59,362 bases of DNA from Prorocentrum cordatum (taxonomy: Eukaryota; Sar; Dinophyceae; Prorocentrales; Prorocentraceae). The stretch is taken from the NCBI GenBank assembly GCA_963575745.1, contig CAUYUJ010005697.1, positions 1-59,362 on the forward strand. The letters are read 5' to 3'. Position 1 is the stretch's first letter. Each line of letters starts with the position of its first letter. A program made the translations under genes and the position numbers. The notes below the pieces were generated by a model that did no database searches, had not been told where the DNA came from, and saw nothing but the letters and a program-made list of their open reading frames with translations. Of this stretch, positions 41,105-50,560 are shown one piece after another.

Positions 41105-42030
41105 GGCGATGAAACATGATCGACCCACGAACCCAGAGGGGAGTATATAGAAATGTGAGGCATGGCAACGTTTCAAAGACACCTGATTGGGCGACGGGCA
41201 ATTGCAATGCTGACTGCATCGATCTCGATGCATTGTGCCGAGGGCTGTGCTGTGCTACGCCGTGCTAAACTGTGACGTGCCATGAAGCGATTGTGTTCTA
41301 TATAGCGTCGTGGATCGAGTCCTCCCTGGCATCCGACGGGCCCTGACCGAACTGATCTGGATCTTACGCTTGAGCTGCCTGAGAAGATGGCAGCTGCCCC
41401 GGAACCCTTCGACAGAGGGGGCATGCCAGGAGGACGCGCCGCGGAGCGTCCCAAGGGGCGCGCCAGGCGACGCGCCAGGGGGCGCGCAATGGGGGCGCAC
41501 CGCGGGGCGTGCCAAGGGGACGCGCTACGGAACGCGCCAATGGACGTGCCGCGGGACGTGCCAGGGGACGCGCCGCGCGACGTGCCAGGTGGATTCGCCG
41601 CGGAACGCGACAACTCACGTGCCAAAATGCAATGTTGAATGTATCAATCTGGGCGCACCGTGCCGACGGCTGTGCTGTGTTGTGCTACGCCGTGTTGAAT
41701 TACGATGTGACATGCCGCGATTGTGCTCTATGTAGCGTTGTGGATCGAGTCCTTTTTGCATCCGAGTCCTGACCGAACTGATCTGGATCGCAAGCTCGAG
41801 CTACCTGAGCAGATGGTGGCAGCCGTCCCAGAACTCATCGACAGAGGGGGCATGCCAGGAGGACGCGCCGCGGAACGTCACAGGGGACGCGCCAGGCGAC
41901 GCGCCAGGGGGCGTGCCATGGGGGCGCACCGCGGGACGCGCCTAGGGGATGCGCTACGGAACGTTCAATGGACGCGCGCCTCGCGACGTGCCAGGGGGAC
42001 TCGCCACAGCACGTGCAATATGCAATTTCA
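41105..42030 (+). repeat. GCGC/ACGTGCC dispersed repeat, forward copy (double)
   Basis: Begins GATCGACCCACGAACCCAGA...GGCAACGTTTCAAAGACACC. It then has two rounds (41216-41635 and 41636-42010) of a ~420-bp unit: TCGATGCATTGTGCCGAGGG, GTGGATCGAGTCCT, GACCGAACTGATCTGGATC, GACAGAGGGGGCATGCCAGG, then an array of ~20-base ACGTGCCAGGGGACGCGCC beats. The reverse complement lies at 53240-54195. Confidence 0.8.
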
Positions 42031-42490
42031 TGCAATATCTGAATGAAGACAACTATCAACAATGGTTCGAATGACGACAGCCGTGTCAGTCTGGCAACCA
42101 TGGTCACGCATGAAGTACCACCAACGTGCCAACGCCCCTGCATACTTGTAGGTCATAGAACCACTAAAAACAAACATACTAATATGTATGGTAAGGGTTG
42201 CATTTACACACAAGATGCGCGTGTATAACTGTGCATGTCAGCATGTTTCATCATTGCAAGGATGCTATAAGGGGGGTCTACGACGCGCTGCATTGCATCA
42301 TCTCTCGAGACCTTGTGAGAGCAATATGACGTGGTGGGCGAGGGGGCGAATGCATCCTATGAAGGGACCGTGTGATTTTTCAATTGTGATTTAGATGGCG
42401 GGTTAGATGGCGGCGGGCGTTTTGTTTTGTCCTAATCTTCGCTGAATTTCAGGGGGGGGTGTTTTAATAAATAAAACAATAAACCGGGAA
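42031..42490. other. No supported gene
   Basis: Mostly unique AT-richer sequence between a repeat and the inverted-repeat element; nothing recognisable. Confidence 0.4.
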
Positions 42491-42501
42491 AATTATAACG
42501 G

Positions 42502-42750
42502 GCGCGTCCGCTGGCGACGTCACCTGGTACTCACTCGGGGGCGCCCCTGAGAGTGATTTTGGAAGGGAGAGTGGTGTGGGGGGATTGATTTGATGGGGGG
42601 GGGGGGCTGGGTGATTGGCGCGGGCCCCTGAAGGTGTCCTAATTTTGAAACGGTTTGGATGAACGTGGCCAACCCCCCGCCCCCCCCCCCTTAAATCACT
42701 CGGGGGCGCCCCTGAGTGATTTGCCACGACGTCGCCAGCGACGCGCTGGT
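42502..42750. mobile_element. ~250-bp MITE-like element with ~55-bp terminal inverted repeats
   Basis: The left end (42502-42560: GCGCGTCCGCTGGCGACGTC, then CACTCGGGGGCGCCCCTGAG) is matched in reverse complement by the right end (42693-42750: AAATCACTCGGGGGCGCCCC, TGAGTGATTT, GACGTCGCCAGCGACGCGC). Each arm contains a near-palindrome around GGGGCGCCCC. The core is G-run and C-run rich with no ORF. It sits ~180 bp upstream of the methyltransferase start. Confidence 0.7.
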
Positions 42751-42927
42751 AAATCAGTCGGCCCCGAAAACTACGCGGAAGATAATTGCGAAAAGACGTT
42801 GGGGGTTGCTGTTAAGGTTTTTGGACTTGGTAGAATTGCCACGTCTTCGATACGCATGGCACGGCTTGGGGTGCTGCTGCCAGGCTCAAGGCGCCACGTG
42901 TTTTCTTTCAACCTATTCCTACAGACA

Positions 42928-43452
42928 ATGCTTTCTGGCGACGTCCATGTCAGTGGGGATTGCACGGGCTTTGATGCTGGAATTCTCTCGCTGCGTGCGC
43001 TCGGGCTTGATGGTGCAATGACTGTCAAGGAGGGGTTTGCTTCTGACATAGATAAAAACGTGCGTGCTTATTTGACATCGAATTTTCAGCATCACTTCGT
43101 TTACACTGACATGGAGACGCGAGACCACGACCTTCTCGCACGCAAGCTGATCGAGCACGGCCAGGTTCCCGATATATACACGGCTGGCTGGCCATGCCAG
43201 CCATTCAGTGTGAGTGGCCTTCAGTTGGGGATTGACGACCCCCGTGGGGGGGTTGGCATATCAGTGGCCAAGACAATTGAGGCTGTCAAGCCGAAGAGTT
43301 TTGTCCTGGAGAATGTCCCAGCTGTTAAATGCAATTCTAAGTTCAACCCCCTGTACAAACTGATGATTCAAGAGAGCAATTCATTCGAGGACATGAGGTC
43401 AAGCAGATATAGCAAGAGTCAGAGAGTTCACGGCTGTCCTCCAGGAGCATGA
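42928..43452 (+). CDS. DNA (cytosine-5) methyltransferase, 5' exon
   Basis: Transfers methyl from S-adenosylmethionine to C5 of cytosine in DNA. ATG 42928 follows ACCTATTCCTACAG, a cis- or trans-splice acceptor. Motif I region: VSGDCTGFDAGILSLRALGL (residues ~8-27), with DCTGFDAG in place of the usual DLFxGxGG. Asp40 in FASDID is motif II-like. Motif IV is AGWPCQPFSVSG with catalytic Cys90. Motif VI is SFVLENVPAV (Glu128). The reading frame continues to a stop at 43452, but after about LYKLMIQ (residue 148) it no longer resembles a methyltransferase, so the true exon end lies between 43371 and 43440. Motif VIII and later are on the exon at 43706. No donor compatible with phase 0 could be fixed. 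Confidence 0.88.
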   Translation: MLSGDVHVSGDCTGFDAGILSLRALGLDGAMTVKEGFASDIDKNVRAYLTSNFQHHFVYTDMETRDHDLLARKLIEHGQVPDIYTAGWPCQPFSVSGLQLGIDDPRGGVGISVAKTIEAVKPKSFVLENVPAVKCNSKFNPLYKLMIQESNSFEDMRSSRYSKSQRVHGCPPGA

Positions 43453-43545
43453 CGCGCTGAGAGGTAGGGCGTGAATTTACACCGTGCTTTTGTTTGTTGC
43501 CCTATTAGTTTTTAAATTTTAAGAATCGAAAAAAATCGCCGGATC

Positions 43546-43600
43546 GCCCCCCCCTCCCCCCCCCCCCCCCCCCCCCCCCCCCGCCCCTCCATCTTAACTT
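43546..43600. repeat. C-run in methyltransferase intron
   Basis: About 50 bases of almost pure C. More CCCCCC clusters continue to 43680. Such tracts are prone to assembly error, and the duplicate copy at 44997 has a much shorter run. Confidence 0.9.
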
Positions 43601-43705
43601 CTTGAACCGTTTAACGCTTCCAACCCCGTGCCATCCATCCCCGGCGCCCCTCCGCCCCCCCGCCCATCCCCCCGCCCCCCCGTCTACATAGCTCGGTCTT
43701 CCCAG

Positions 43706-44350
43706 GACGACGGGAACCCGATGTACGCGATCAATGACATGGTCCTGAATACGCGAACCCAAGGGCTTCCACAGAGTCGTTCCCGTTTATACATCGTGGG
43801 CGTGATGCACAAACACTGCAAACGCAAGTTTACATTCCCCCCGGAGATCCCGCTCAAGTTCAGCGCCTCAGCTCTGATTCGGACCGAAAAGCCCTCAAGG
43901 AGGCCTGTACTTCCGTCAACAGTTAAGTGCATGAAGCGCCTGGCCATGGGGCTCAAGACGTCCCACGAAAAGTTCCCGGGCAAGAGTGGGGTATTCATCG
44001 ATTTCGATTCCTCCAAGCCTTACGCGACACACAACGTATGTCCATGTATCACAAAAAACAGAGGCTCCACCGGTGGGTTCTGGGTGCGCTCCCTGAAGCG
44101 CAGAATGGGAATTCGTCTGATGGGGAAGTTTCAATGCATTCGCATTGCTGATCTTAACATGTCGAAGCTCTCTGACCCCATGATCGGGTCGATGCTGGGG
44201 AACGCATGGTCCATCAACGTAAGTGCCCGCGTGATCAAGCACGTTCTGATTTCCATGGGTAGGTTGCCAGAGACCTTCCGCGATCCATGGATGCCTAAGC
44301 CTACTAAGCGCTTGGCGCGCCCGGCCGCATTCGATTTTCCCATGCCCTGA
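43706..44350 (+). CDS. DNA (cytosine-5) methyltransferase, 3' exon, copy 1
   Basis: GGTCTTCCCAG (43695-43705) is the acceptor. The exon opens in phase 0 with DDGNPMYAINDMVLNTRTQG then LPQSRSRLYIVG, i.e. motif VIII QxRxR. A ~120-residue target-recognition region follows, with CPCITKNRGSTGGFW near residues 112-125. Motif IX/X is IGSMLGNAWSINVSARVIKHV (GNA at ~165). The end is basic: KPTKRLARPAAFDFPMP, 214 residues. With the 5' exon this makes ~360 residues, a stand-alone catalytic domain without obvious CXXC, BAH or chromodomain. Neither exon is linked to reverse transcriptase, though cytosine methyltransferases carried by retrotransposons are known in dinoflagellates. Confidence 0.9.
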   Translation, partial: DDGNPMYAINDMVLNTRTQGLPQSRSRLYIVGVMHKHCKRKFTFPPEIPLKFSASALIRTEKPSRRPVLPSTVKCMKRLAMGLKTSHEKFPGKSGVFIDFDSSKPYATHNVCPCITKNRGSTGGFWVRSLKRRMGIRLMGKFQCIRIADLNMSKLSDPMIGSMLGNAWSINVSARVIKHVLISMGRLPETFRDPWMPKPTKRLARPAAFDFPMP

Positions 44351-44844
44351 GCTGTGCTGTGGGATTGAGAGCGCTATGTGCGCTAAGAGATGCATGATTA
44401 TCGACCCTGTCTTGCTGAAACCTGCAAGGAAACAAAGTTCTGTCATCGCTCCCCCGTGTTCGTTCCATTATTCTTGGCCGTGCCGTTCTGCAAGCTATGC
44501 GGTGCAAACGCCGTGGGCCCCGGTGCCAGCGTTGGGGCAGATATTCACTCAACGTTATGGGGGTGGTCTCACGCTGTCCGGCGCCCTGTCGATTCGAGCC
44601 CATGTCCAATCCAAGGAAGCGGGGCGTGGGTTGAACTGATCGCCCTGGGGGTGGTCTCACGCTGTCCGGCGCCCTGTCGATTCGAGCCCATGTCCAATCC
44701 AAGGAAGCGGGGCGTGGGTTGAACTGATCGCCCTCCCATCTCCCTCCCCCCTCCTCGTACTAAGCCATTTTGGCTCACGTTTCAGCGGCGCCGGGCAACC
44801 CCGCTGACGACACTAGCGTGTCTCCGCGTCGCCAGGATGCCTCC
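44351..44844 (+). other. 3' flank of methyltransferase and truncated start of next gene
   Basis: Contains a ~75-bp direct duplication (GGGGTGGTCTCACGCTGTCC...GAACTGATCGCCCT at 44560-44643 and 44648-44731) that the second copy lacks. Then an SL relic and the first codons of the gene seen whole at 46175 (ATGCCTCC), cut by the gap. Confidence 0.75.
44763..44784 (+). other. Decayed SL relic and acceptor, upstream copy
   Basis: AGCCATTTTGGCTCA (15 matches to SL positions 6-20), then CGTTTCAG. The last SL bases AAG are changed, and a new acceptor TTTCAG lies just downstream. Confidence 0.8.
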
Positions 44845-44944
44845 NNNNNNNNNNNNNNNNNNNNNNNNNNNNNNNNNNNNNNNNNNNNNNNNNNNNNNNN
44901 NNNNNNNNNNNNNNNNNNNNNNNNNNNNNNNNNNNNNNNNNNNN
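44845..44944. other. Assembly gap of exactly 100 N
   Basis: A round-number gap of the default scaffold kind; true distance and content unknown. The sequence on its right restarts inside the methyltransferase intron. Confidence 0.98.
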
Positions 44945-45131
44945 GTCGCGCTGAGGCGTGAATTTACACGTGCTTGTGCCCTATTAGTTTTAAATCCCCC
45001 CCCCCCCCGCCCCTCCATCGTAACTTCTTGAACCGTTTAACGCTTCCAACCCCGTGCCATCCATCCCCGGCGCCCCTCCGCCCCCCCGCCCATCCCCCCA
45101 CCCCCCCGTCTACATAGCTCGGTCTTCCCAG

Positions 45132-45776
45132 GACGACGGGAACCCGATGTACGCGATCAATGACATGGTCCTGAATACGCGAACCCAAGGGCTTCCACAG
45201 AGTCGTTCCCGTTTATACATCGTGGGCGTGATGCACAAACACTGCAAACGCAAGTTTACATTCCCCCCGGAGATCCCGCTCAAGTTCAGCGCCTCAGCTC
45301 TGATTCGGACCGAAAAGCCCTCAAGGAGGCCTGTACTTCCGTCAACAGTTAAGTGCATGAAGCGCCTGGCCATGGGGCTCAAGACGTCCCACGAAAAGTT
45401 CCCGGGCAAGAGTGGGGTATTCATCGATTTCGATTCCTCCAAGCCTTACGCGACACACAACGTATGTCCATGTATCACAAAAAACAGAGGCTCCACCGGT
45501 GGGTTCTGGGTGCGCTCCCTGAAGCGCAGAATGGGAATTCGTCTGATGGGGAAGTTTCAAGGCATTCGCATTGCTGATCTTAACATGTCGAAGCTCTCTG
45601 ACCCCATGATCGGGTCGATGCTGGGGAACGCATGGTCCATCAACGTAAGTGCCCGCGTGATCAAGCACGTTCTGATTTCCATGGGTAGGTTGCCAGGGAC
45701 CTTCCGCGATCCATGGATGCCTAAGCCTACTAAGCGCTTGGCGCGCCCGGCCGCATTCGATTTTCCCATGCCCTGA
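45132..45776 (+). CDS. DNA (cytosine-5) methyltransferase, 3' exon, copy 2
   Basis: Same acceptor, phase and length as copy 1. Two replacements are visible: residue 143 Cys to Gly (FQCIRI/FQGIRI) and residue 189 Glu to Gly (RLPETF/RLPGTF). No matching 5' exon with motifs I-VI is present after the gap, so as assembled this copy cannot encode a full enzyme. Confidence 0.8.
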   Translation, partial: DDGNPMYAINDMVLNTRTQGLPQSRSRLYIVGVMHKHCKRKFTFPPEIPLKFSASALIRTEKPSRRPVLPSTVKCMKRLAMGLKTSHEKFPGKSGVFIDFDSSKPYATHNVCPCITKNRGSTGGFWVRSLKRRMGIRLMGKFQGIRIADLNMSKLSDPMIGSMLGNAWSINVSARVIKHVLISMGRLPGTFRDPWMPKPTKRLARPAAFDFPMP

Positions 45777-46100
45777 GCTGTGCTGTGGGATTGAGAGCGC
45801 TATGTGCGCTAAGAGATGCATGATTATCGATCCTGTCTTGCTGAAACCTGCAAGGAAACAAAGCTCTGTCATCGCTCCCCCGTGTTCGTTCCATTATTCT
45901 TGGCCGTGCCGTTCTGCAAGCTATGCGGTGCAAACGCCGTGGGCCCCGGTGCCAGCGTTGGGGCAGATATTCACTCAACGTTATGGGGGTGGTCTCACGC
46001 TGTCCGGCGCCCTGTCGATTCGAGCCCATGTCCAATCCAAGGAAGCGGGGCGTGGGTTGAACTGATCGCCCTCCCATCTCCCTCCCCCCTCCTCGTACTA

Positions 46101-46123
46101 AGCCATTTTGGCTCGCGTTTCAG
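46101..46123 (+). promoter_or_regulatory. SL relic and trans-splice acceptor of the 46175 gene
   Basis: AGCCATTTTGGCTC matches 14 bases of the SL; GCGTTTCAG then supplies the acceptor (AG at 46122-46123). The start codon is 51 nt downstream. The relic implies this gene too descends from a reinserted mRNA. Confidence 0.8.
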
Positions 46124-46174
46124 CGGCGCCGGGCAACCCCGCTGACGACACTAGCGTGTCTCCGCGTCGCCAGG

Positions 46175-47053
46175 ATGCCTCCCAAGTCCAAGGGGAAGGC
46201 CAAGGCCCAGCCCCGGCCTGGCGCTCCTCCGCCGCCGCAGGCCAGCGACCACGAGCCTGACGCAATGGACGTCGACCAGCAGTCCGCGAAGGTACTAGAG
46301 GAGGATATGGCGAAGCTGAGAACGATCAACGCCCCTGTCTGGGCCAACTTCCAACGGATGCTGAACGTCATCAAGGCGCATCTTGTATTCCAGGGGGTGG
46401 ATATGGAAGACGCACCTGCGATCGCTCAAGGAGCTGGTGGAGGCGGCTCTCAAGACCCTTTCGACGCAGAGAAGTACAAGACCGCGACGGCCACTGCTGC
46501 TGAGTACAAGTGCGCGCAGAATTATTTCAACCACTCGCTGCTGTTCACCTCGACCCCAAGCGTGCCCTACAGGTCCAAGGCAATCCAAGACCTGAAGAAG
46601 TTTTTCTTCTCCAAGGGTCCGACGCCATTTCCATTCCCACTGGTGGTGGCCGTGCAGCACGGAGTTGACCCGGAGGCCGAGGTGGAGAAGGTCTACCGCA
46701 TCACCCCGGAGGAGATGGAGTTCGCATACATCGAGGCCATCTACGACTCGGTCCAGAATGACGACGACACTGCCGTGCTGCAGAAGTGGCGCCATCACTT
46801 ACTCACGTTCAGCTACGAGTACAAGATCATCGATACCGAGGATGGCGTCGCATGGCAGGCATTGCACTACAGGGAGACGCTCGACCAGAAGTACAAGAGC
46901 CTGTCCTTCACCCTCTACCAGAAGATGATGGGCGTGATCTACATGATGAAAGCCCAGGAGAAGCTACATGGCAAACTTAGCGCACCGCAGGTGGAGAAGC
47001 TCTACAAGGAGCACGTCGGCGAAGCGTCTGGATCAGAGGCGCGCGCTGAATGA
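46175..47053 (+). CDS. Unrecognised 292-residue protein with basic N-terminal tail
   Basis: ATG at 46175 in GCCAGGATGCC. Residues 1-22 are Lys/Pro-rich (PPKSKGKAKAQPRPGAPPPP), possibly nuclear-targeting, followed by an acidic DAMDVDQQ. The remainder is mostly helical and intron-free: EEDMAKLRTINAPVWANFQR, MLNVIKAHLVFQGVDMEDAP, EKYKTATATAAEYKCAQNYF, FPFPLVVAVQHGVDPEAEVE, ITPEEMEFAYIEAIYDSVQN, YKSLSFTLYQKMMGVIYMMK, QVEKLYKEHV. No known domain recognised. The GVDPEAEVEKVYRITPEE block looks conserved-domain-like. Absence of introns plus the SL relic fits a retrogene. Expression presumably relies on SL trans-splicing at 46123. Confidence 0.72.
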   Translation: MPPKSKGKAKAQPRPGAPPPPQASDHEPDAMDVDQQSAKVLEEDMAKLRTINAPVWANFQRMLNVIKAHLVFQGVDMEDAPAIAQGAGGGGSQDPFDAEKYKTATATAAEYKCAQNYFNHSLLFTSTPSVPYRSKAIQDLKKFFFSKGPTPFPFPLVVAVQHGVDPEAEVEKVYRITPEEMEFAYIEAIYDSVQNDDDTAVLQKWRHHLLTFSYEYKIIDTEDGVAWQALHYRETLDQKYKSLSFTLYQKMMGVIYMMKAQEKLHGKLSAPQVEKLYKEHVGEASGSEARAE

Positions 47054-47296
47054 AATCGCACCCTCACCAATCCATCGTTCTCGTCCTCCCCTGCCAGCCT
47101 CTCGAAACCCACTCCTTCTTGCCCCTCCAAACCTCACCCTGGCTTCGCCTACCCCCCCCTGACCCCCCTCCTCTGGTGGATGCGAGGCGCCTCGATGTCT
47201 CGCATCGGCAACTCGACTTCGAAGGCCCGTTCAACCTGCGTCGGGCGCAATCGCCGGCCCCCCTTCCGCCTCGTGACCACCAGATCCTTGCGTGTT

Positions 47297-48815
47297 GCTA
47301 TACGACCACCCTTCGGGCGATAAGGAGGTTCGGGGGGGATGAACCAGCATCTCACTCGATCGGTCTCACTACCGATCTCTCTATCGATCTCACTATCGGT
47401 CTCGCTCGATCGATCTCACTCGATCAATCTCGCAATCGATCTCACTAGATCTATTTCATTCGATCTCACAATCGATCCGACTATCGATATCACAATCGAT
47501 CTCACTATCGATTACACGATCGATCTCACAATCGATCTCACATTCGGTCTAAGTTTCGATCCCACTATCGACCTCGAAATTACTGTGATCATCATCATCA
47601 ACATCATCGTCGTCAACATCTTCATCATCATCATTATCGGGATACCCTCATCACCTCATCACCATCATCATCGACATCATTACCATCACCAAGATCAGCA
47701 TCAATACTTATCATCAATCACCCTCATCAACCATGTATCATCACCCTCATCAGCCATCATCATCACCAAAATCATCATCGTCATCATCGGGACACCATCA
47801 TCGTCACCACCACCATCATCATCAACTTCATCATCGGGGCACCATCAGCATCATCGGAACACTACCATCATCAGCGCAATATCGTGATCACGAGCAACAT
47901 CATTAACATCATCATCATCACTGGGACACCATCAGCATCATCCTCATCATCATTATCAGCATCATCAGCATCAACATAATCATCATCGGAACACCATCAT
48001 CAGATCATCGTCACCATCCTCATCATCACCATCATCATCAACCTCATCGGGACGCCATCATCATCATCATCATCATCCACGTTGGCATCTTCATCGCAAT
48101 CATGGTGGCACCATCATCAAACTCATCATCACCTTTTCACCGTTCTCATCACTTACATCATCATCACCGGGACACCATCATTGTCACTACCATCATCATT
48201 ATCATCAGCATGCTCGTGATACCATCATTTCCATCATCATCAACAGCATCATCATCAACCTTATCATTATCATCACCATCATCATCAGGACACCACCATC
48301 GTCATCATCATCTTCACCACCATCGTCATCAATTCATCCGATCACCATCAACATAATCAAGGTCAACAGCAGCATCACCATCATCATCAGGGCACCATCA
48401 TCATCAGCAACATCATCGCCATCAACATCGTCATCATCATCGGGGCACCATCATCATATCCATCATCGTCAACATCGTCAACATCATCATCATCGTCATC
48501 GAGACACCATCATCATCAACACCACCATCACCATCATCATCATCGCCCTCATCATCCGACGGGGCACCGGCGGGACACCGTCGGGGCACCGCGCGCCACC
48601 GGCCCTCGAGCGGGAGTCCGCGGGGCACCGGTTGCCGGAAGGGAGACTTTTGATATGGCCGCGCCTCAACTACAAGAGACTTATTTCTCGCCCGCCCACG
48701 CAACTTTCGCCTCGCCCGCGTGCACGGCGCGCGCGAATACGAAACCGAAACTGATTTCCCTGTAGGGGGGCTCTCGGTCCCACATCGATCTTACCCCCTC
48801 ACCTCCGATCTATAG
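47297..48815 (+). mobile_element. CAT-rich composite element, copy R (core inverted relative to copy L)
   Basis: Outer left CTATACGACCACCCTTCGGG. Then an ATCGATCTCACT array (47350-47570) and a CATCATCATC array with GGGACACCATCATC punctuation (47585-48560). A GC block GGGGCACCGCGCGCCACCGG follows (48585-48605), then the outer right block GACTTTTGATATGGCCGCGC, AGACTTATTTCTCGCCCGCC, ACCCCCTCACCTC. In copy L the inner three parts occur in the opposite order and strand. Confidence 0.7.
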
Positions 48816-48825
48816 GTGTGCATCA

Positions 48826-48871
48826 TACATATATATATGTGTATATATATAGATCTATATATATATATATG

Positions 48872-48908
<37 letters not shown>

Positions 48909-48912
48909 TCAG
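48826..48912. repeat. TA dinucleotide microsatellite
   Basis: ATATATAT runs with GTATATGTATATG interruptions, directly beside the composite element as at 25785-25930. Confidence 0.9.
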
Positions 48913-49422
48913 GGCCTTCGGTCAATCTCGCCACAGCCTGCGTCGTGGACCGCTGAGCTCCCGATTGTACGTTGGGATCTGATGAGGCACAACTTGGGGG
49001 TATCATTTGACTGGTCTTAAGGCTCCCATTCGGTTTCAGGAGGGTCAGTGGATTTCTCGGGGGCCTGTTGGGCCCTCCTGGGGGTTGTTAGGGCAGGCAA
49101 GGCGCAGATGGTAGGGGGTCGGCGGCTGTGACGACAACGTCTGAGATGGGCGGCGCGCACATGCATGGTGGGGGTGGCGGTTTTGTGAACGCCGTCTTGC
49201 ACGCATGCGCGCGCGCATTCCCATGGCCAAGCACGCGCGTTCCCAACGACACTGAATCCCACATTTGCATACGCGCACAATCATGCGCATTTCTATGCGA
49301 CGGCCCAAACACACCATGTTGCACGCAACGACGCCGCGCATGTGCAACATACATGTGGCTCAGTTTCAAAATTTAACGCCCACCAAACTCGATGACTTGA
49401 TTGGTCGTTGCCCTGCCCCCAG
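48913..49422. other. Spacer ending in a strong splice acceptor
   Basis: No coding exon recognised. The last bases TTGCCCTGCCCCCAG form a clear 3' splice site. GCGCGC/ACGCGCA-rich sequence occurs at 49195-49290. Confidence 0.45.
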
Positions 49423-49533
49423 GCAGTGAGCAAGGACTTCGTCGACACAGCGGTAACGTTCGCGGATCGCGTTCTGTCGATCCCAGAGGTGGCGAAGGGC
49501 TTCCAGGACATGGACAACGACCCGAAGGATTGA
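49423..49533 (+). CDS. Short 3'-terminal exon, 36 residues
   Basis: After the acceptor, the frame AVSKDFVDTAVTFADRVLSI, PEVAKGFQDMDNDPKD runs to TGA at 49531. Composition (amphipathic helix, balanced charge, no low complexity) and the exact start at the acceptor suggest a real coding end. The rest of the gene was not found upstream within 500 bases. It may be separated by a large intron or lost. Too short to assign a family. Confidence 0.4.
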   Translation, partial: AVSKDFVDTAVTFADRVLSIPEVAKGFQDMDNDPKD

Positions 49534-49894
49534 TATGCCCCGGCCCAGGGACTGTTAGATTTTGGGCATTCGACGCGGCCCCAGGGTGACCGTCGGGACT
49601 TCGATCGAAGGTCAAACTTGCCCGACTGATGATTTCACATCGTCATCCAAAAGCGGCCCTCGGGGGAACAAACATCGCAGGTTTTGTTTTTTGTTTGTAA
49701 TCGTACCCCGGCGTCCGAAACATGGGCGGCCCGAGGGCCCTGCTAGCATTGCGCCCCAGCAAGGGGAACCCCATCGACGGCCACTCGAAAGTGCAGGCGA
49801 TCATATCCAAAGCATGTTCCCGTGACAATATCAAATGGACATTCTTGAACATCTGAACGGCTTCGCCGCCCCTTCTGCCCGAAATCGACATTTC
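49534..49894. other. Intergenic, no gene seen
   Basis: Unique sequence, with a T-rich patch at 49680-49700. Confidence 0.4.
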
Positions 49895-50002
49895 ACCCTC
49901 CCCCCCACCCACTTCTCTTCCTCCCTCTCCTCCTCCTTCTCCTCTTCTTTCTCCTCCTCTTCCTCCTCCCATCGTCCTCCTCCTTCTCCTTCTCCTCCTC
50001 CC

Positions 50003-50048
<46 letters not shown>

Positions 50049-50560
50049 GTCATCATCCTCACCTTCCTCCTCTTCCCCCATCCCCCTCTCTCCTCCTCCT
50101 TCTCCGCCTCCCTCCTCTTCTTCCCCCTCCTCTTCCTCCTCGTCCTCCCCCTCCATCTCCGCTCTGCATCTTTCCCGCCTCCTACCCCTTTCATGCCCCC
50201 CCCCCCTCCTCCCCCCCCCTCCTCCTTCGCCTTCTCCTCCTACTCCTTCTCCTCCTCCTCCTCCCTCGTCCTCGTCCTCCGACAACTAGCCGTTGTCACC
50301 GTTCCCCGAGCTCTCTTCTCCTTCCTGCACCCCCCGCGCCTTCCCCCCCAATTTCCTGCCCCCCCCCCCCCTCCCCCTCTCTTTTCCTTCTCGATCCCCC
50401 TTCCTCCCCGCCCCGTTCACTCATCGTGCGCCCCCCCCACGCCCATCGCTCCGTTTCCCTGCGCATGCTCCTCCTCCTCCTCCTTCTCCTCCTCCACCTC
50501 CTCCTCCTCATCGTCCTCCTTCTCCTTCTCCTCCTCCGCTTCCCTTCTCCTTGCATGGCC
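49895..50560. repeat. CTC/TCC-rich tract with embedded CAT run
   Basis: TCCTCCTTCTCC runs throughout, with ATCATCATC at 50006-50056 and C-runs near 50194 and 50359. The 277-codon Pro/Ser/Leu ORF is compositional. Confidence 0.88.

Larger units (their letters stand above)
44949..46186 (+). repeat. Duplicate of 43462-44844 across the gap
   Basis: GGCGTGAATTTACACGTGCT restarts the methyltransferase intron with a shortened C-run. The acceptor, exon 2, 3' flank and SL relic follow in order with very few differences. It is either a real tandem duplicate or unmerged haplotypes. Confidence 0.85.

Noticed and set aside
42655-42927. In-frame 91-codon extension upstream of the methyltransferase ATG
   Set aside because: Covers the MITE right arm and a C-run; a splice acceptor (CCTATTCCTACAG) lies just before the ATG, so the extension is unlikely to be translated.
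43628-43705. N-terminal 26 residues (Pro-rich) before the methyltransferase 3' exon
   Set aside because: Derived from C-rich intron sequence upstream of the TCTTCCCAG acceptor.
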